NCBI GenBank assembly: GCA_030748485.1
Contig: JASMLW010000620.1
Span: forward strand, 1 to 34,466
Source: Pirellulaceae bacterium
GTDB lineage: Bacteria > Planctomycetota > Planctomycetia > Pirellulales > Pirellulaceae
Reading direction: 5' to 3'
Length of the DNA stretch: 34,466 nucleotides
Shown here piece after piece: positions 33,610 through 34,466 of the stretch (the stretch's first letter is position 1; each line of letters starts with the position of its first letter). The position numbers and the translations under genes are program-made. Under the pieces are notes generated by a model that saw only the letters and a program-made list of their open reading frames with translations, did no database searches and had not been told where the DNA came from.

Positions 33610-34215
33610 ATGGCAATCGAACTCGCCTGTTCTCAATGCGCCAGTGCACTGCGGGTCGGCGACGATTCGCGGGGAAAACGGGTTCGTTGTCCCAAATGTG
33701 AAGAGATCATGTACGTCCCGGCCAGCGAAACGGCCGAGTCGTGGCGGCTGCGGGGCGAAGACGGCGATGAGTACGGCCCGATCTCTCGCCCGCAACTCGA
33801 GCAATGGGTTCAAGAGGGTCGCGTCAGTGCGAAGTGCCAAGTGATTCGCGACGGCGACAATCAATGGCAGTGGGCGGTCAACGTCTTTCCTCATCTCGGC
33901 TCAACTGCCGGGCGCGGCAACGCCAATGGCCGCGCGGTAGGGGCGACGGCGGTGGCCGGCGGCACGGCCTACTCACAGCACCGGGCGACCAGTTTTGCGC
34001 CGGCCGGCAAATCGAAAATCGCCGCCGGCATGTTGGCCCTGATGGGGCTCCCGCTGGGCATCCACGGGATCCATCGCTTCTACTTGGGCTATCCGGGCAC
34101 CGGCATTCTGATGCTGCTGACCTTCGGTGGTTGCGGAATCTGGACAATCATCGACGCGATCTTGGTCTTCGCCGGCTCGATGCCTGACGGAGACGGTCGC
34201 CCCCTCACCGACTGA
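33610..34215 (+). CDS. zinc ribbon - GYF_2 - TM2 domain protein
   Basis: This 201-residue protein has an N-terminal zinc ribbon (Cys7, Cys10, Cys27, Cys30), a GYF_2-type domain (about 45-95; YGPISRPQLEQWVQEGRV and QWAVNVFPHL), a flexible Gly/Ala linker and a TM2 domain (about 134-190) with GIHGIHRFYLGYPGTGILMLL and IWTIIDAILVF. TM2 domains are two-helix membrane modules of unclear role; GYF_2 domains bind proline-rich peptides in eukaryotic relatives. A role as a membrane adaptor is inference. The ATG at 33610 follows a GAGGT site. It is the last gene before the terminal repeats. Confidence 0.88.
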   Translation: MAIELACSQCASALRVGDDSRGKRVRCPKCEEIMYVPASETAESWRLRGEDGDEYGPISRPQLEQWVQEGRVSAKCQVIRDGDNQWQWAVNVFPHLGSTAGRGNANGRAVGATAVAGGTAYSQHRATSFAPAGKSKIAAGMLALMGLPLGIHGIHRFYLGYPGTGILMLLTFGGCGIWTIIDAILVFAGSMPDGDGRPLTD

Positions 34216-34231
34216 TGATCGACCGCCGGTT

Positions 34232-34445
34232 CGGACTTCTGGCGAAGCAGTCCCACGACGTGCAGTCGTTACGTAGTGGACTTCGCCAGAAGTCCGGCTG
34301 ACGATTGAAATGAAACAGGGGAATTCTGGCGGAGCAGTCCCACGACGTGCAGTCGTTACGTAGTGGACTTCGCCAGAAGTCCGGCCCAGAAGTCCGGCAG
34401 ACGATTGAAATGAAAAAGGGACTTATGGCGAAGTCCACTACGAGT
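34232..34445. repeat. palindromic intergenic repeats in both orientations
   Basis: Copy A (34232-34296) has perfect 16-bp arms, CGGACTTCTGGCGAAG and its complement at 34281-34296, around a loop with a smaller ACGAC/GTCGT hairpin. Copy B (about 34321-34384) is nearly the same with two mismatches in the left arm, and is followed by a 13-base duplication of its right end. A common tail GACGATTGAAATGAAA follows each (34300-34315 and 34400-34415). Copy C (about 34419-34445) matches the complement of the right arm, so it is inverted and truncated. This looks like a REP/MITE-type element. Confidence 0.8.
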
Positions 34446-34466
34446 CGTCTCTTGATTGGCCGGCGA

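Noticed and set aside
34232-34445. CRISPR array
   Set aside because: The copies are large palindromes separated by the same tail sequence, one copy is inverted, and there are no unique spacers.

Overview
The window looks like a piece of a planctomycete chromosome (Planctomycetota, probably Pirellulales-like). This is inferred from gene content, not from a marker gene. The signs are moderately high GC; a secreted sulfatase, a fucosidase-like hydrolase, two Tat-signal TIM-barrel sugar isomerases and a Gfo/Idh/MocA oxidoreductase scattered outside any sugar operon; short N-terminal zinc ribbons on several membrane proteins; a zinc-ribbon array followed by LTPLG repeats; and frequent TTG starts. 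I saw no tRNA, rRNA, CRISPR array, prophage or transposase.

Layout. 1-4443: a possible C-terminal fragment of an upstream gene, a multi-pass membrane protein, a CoA-binding-domain protein, a secreted HEAT-type protein and a MoaB/Mog-like cofactor protein. 4719-7010: a membrane-anchored DNase I-like phosphodiesterase and a zinc ribbon-membrane-vWA protein. 7070-11672: a sulfatase, an intergenic tandem repeat broken by a triple-hairpin element, a GH29-like hydrolase and a D-2-hydroxyacid dehydrogenase. 11665-15944: a VIT-vWA secreted protein, a small PspB-like protein and a Ca2+/Na+ antiporter. 16031-18016: a Tat-exported isomerase and two small or unknown membrane proteins.

18013-24631 is a minus-strand block of six genes: hisF, a PilT-like ATPase, a membrane-anchored GspE/PilB homologue whose Walker A and Walker B motifs are eroded, a CvpA-like membrane protein, an unknown membrane protein and a YiiX-like papain-fold protein. 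The PilT-like and GspE-like genes overlap by one base (TGATG), so an intact ATPase and a probable pseudo-ATPase look translationally coupled. This is the most unusual arrangement in the window.

24850-34215: a Gfo/Idh oxidoreductase, a small anchored protein with a good promoter and terminator, thiS-thiG (thiazole synthesis, 4-base overlap), a 684-residue protein with six zinc ribbons, LTPLG repeats and a Yip1-like membrane domain, a DinG/XPD-family helicase lacking one expected Fe-S cysteine, a second Tat-signal isomerase and a zinc ribbon-GYF_2-TM2 protein. The window ends in palindromic repeats present in both orientations.

Most genes are housekeeping or typical planctomycete accessory genes. 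Start sites were chosen by hand from ribosome-binding-site spacing and family length and are less certain than stops.
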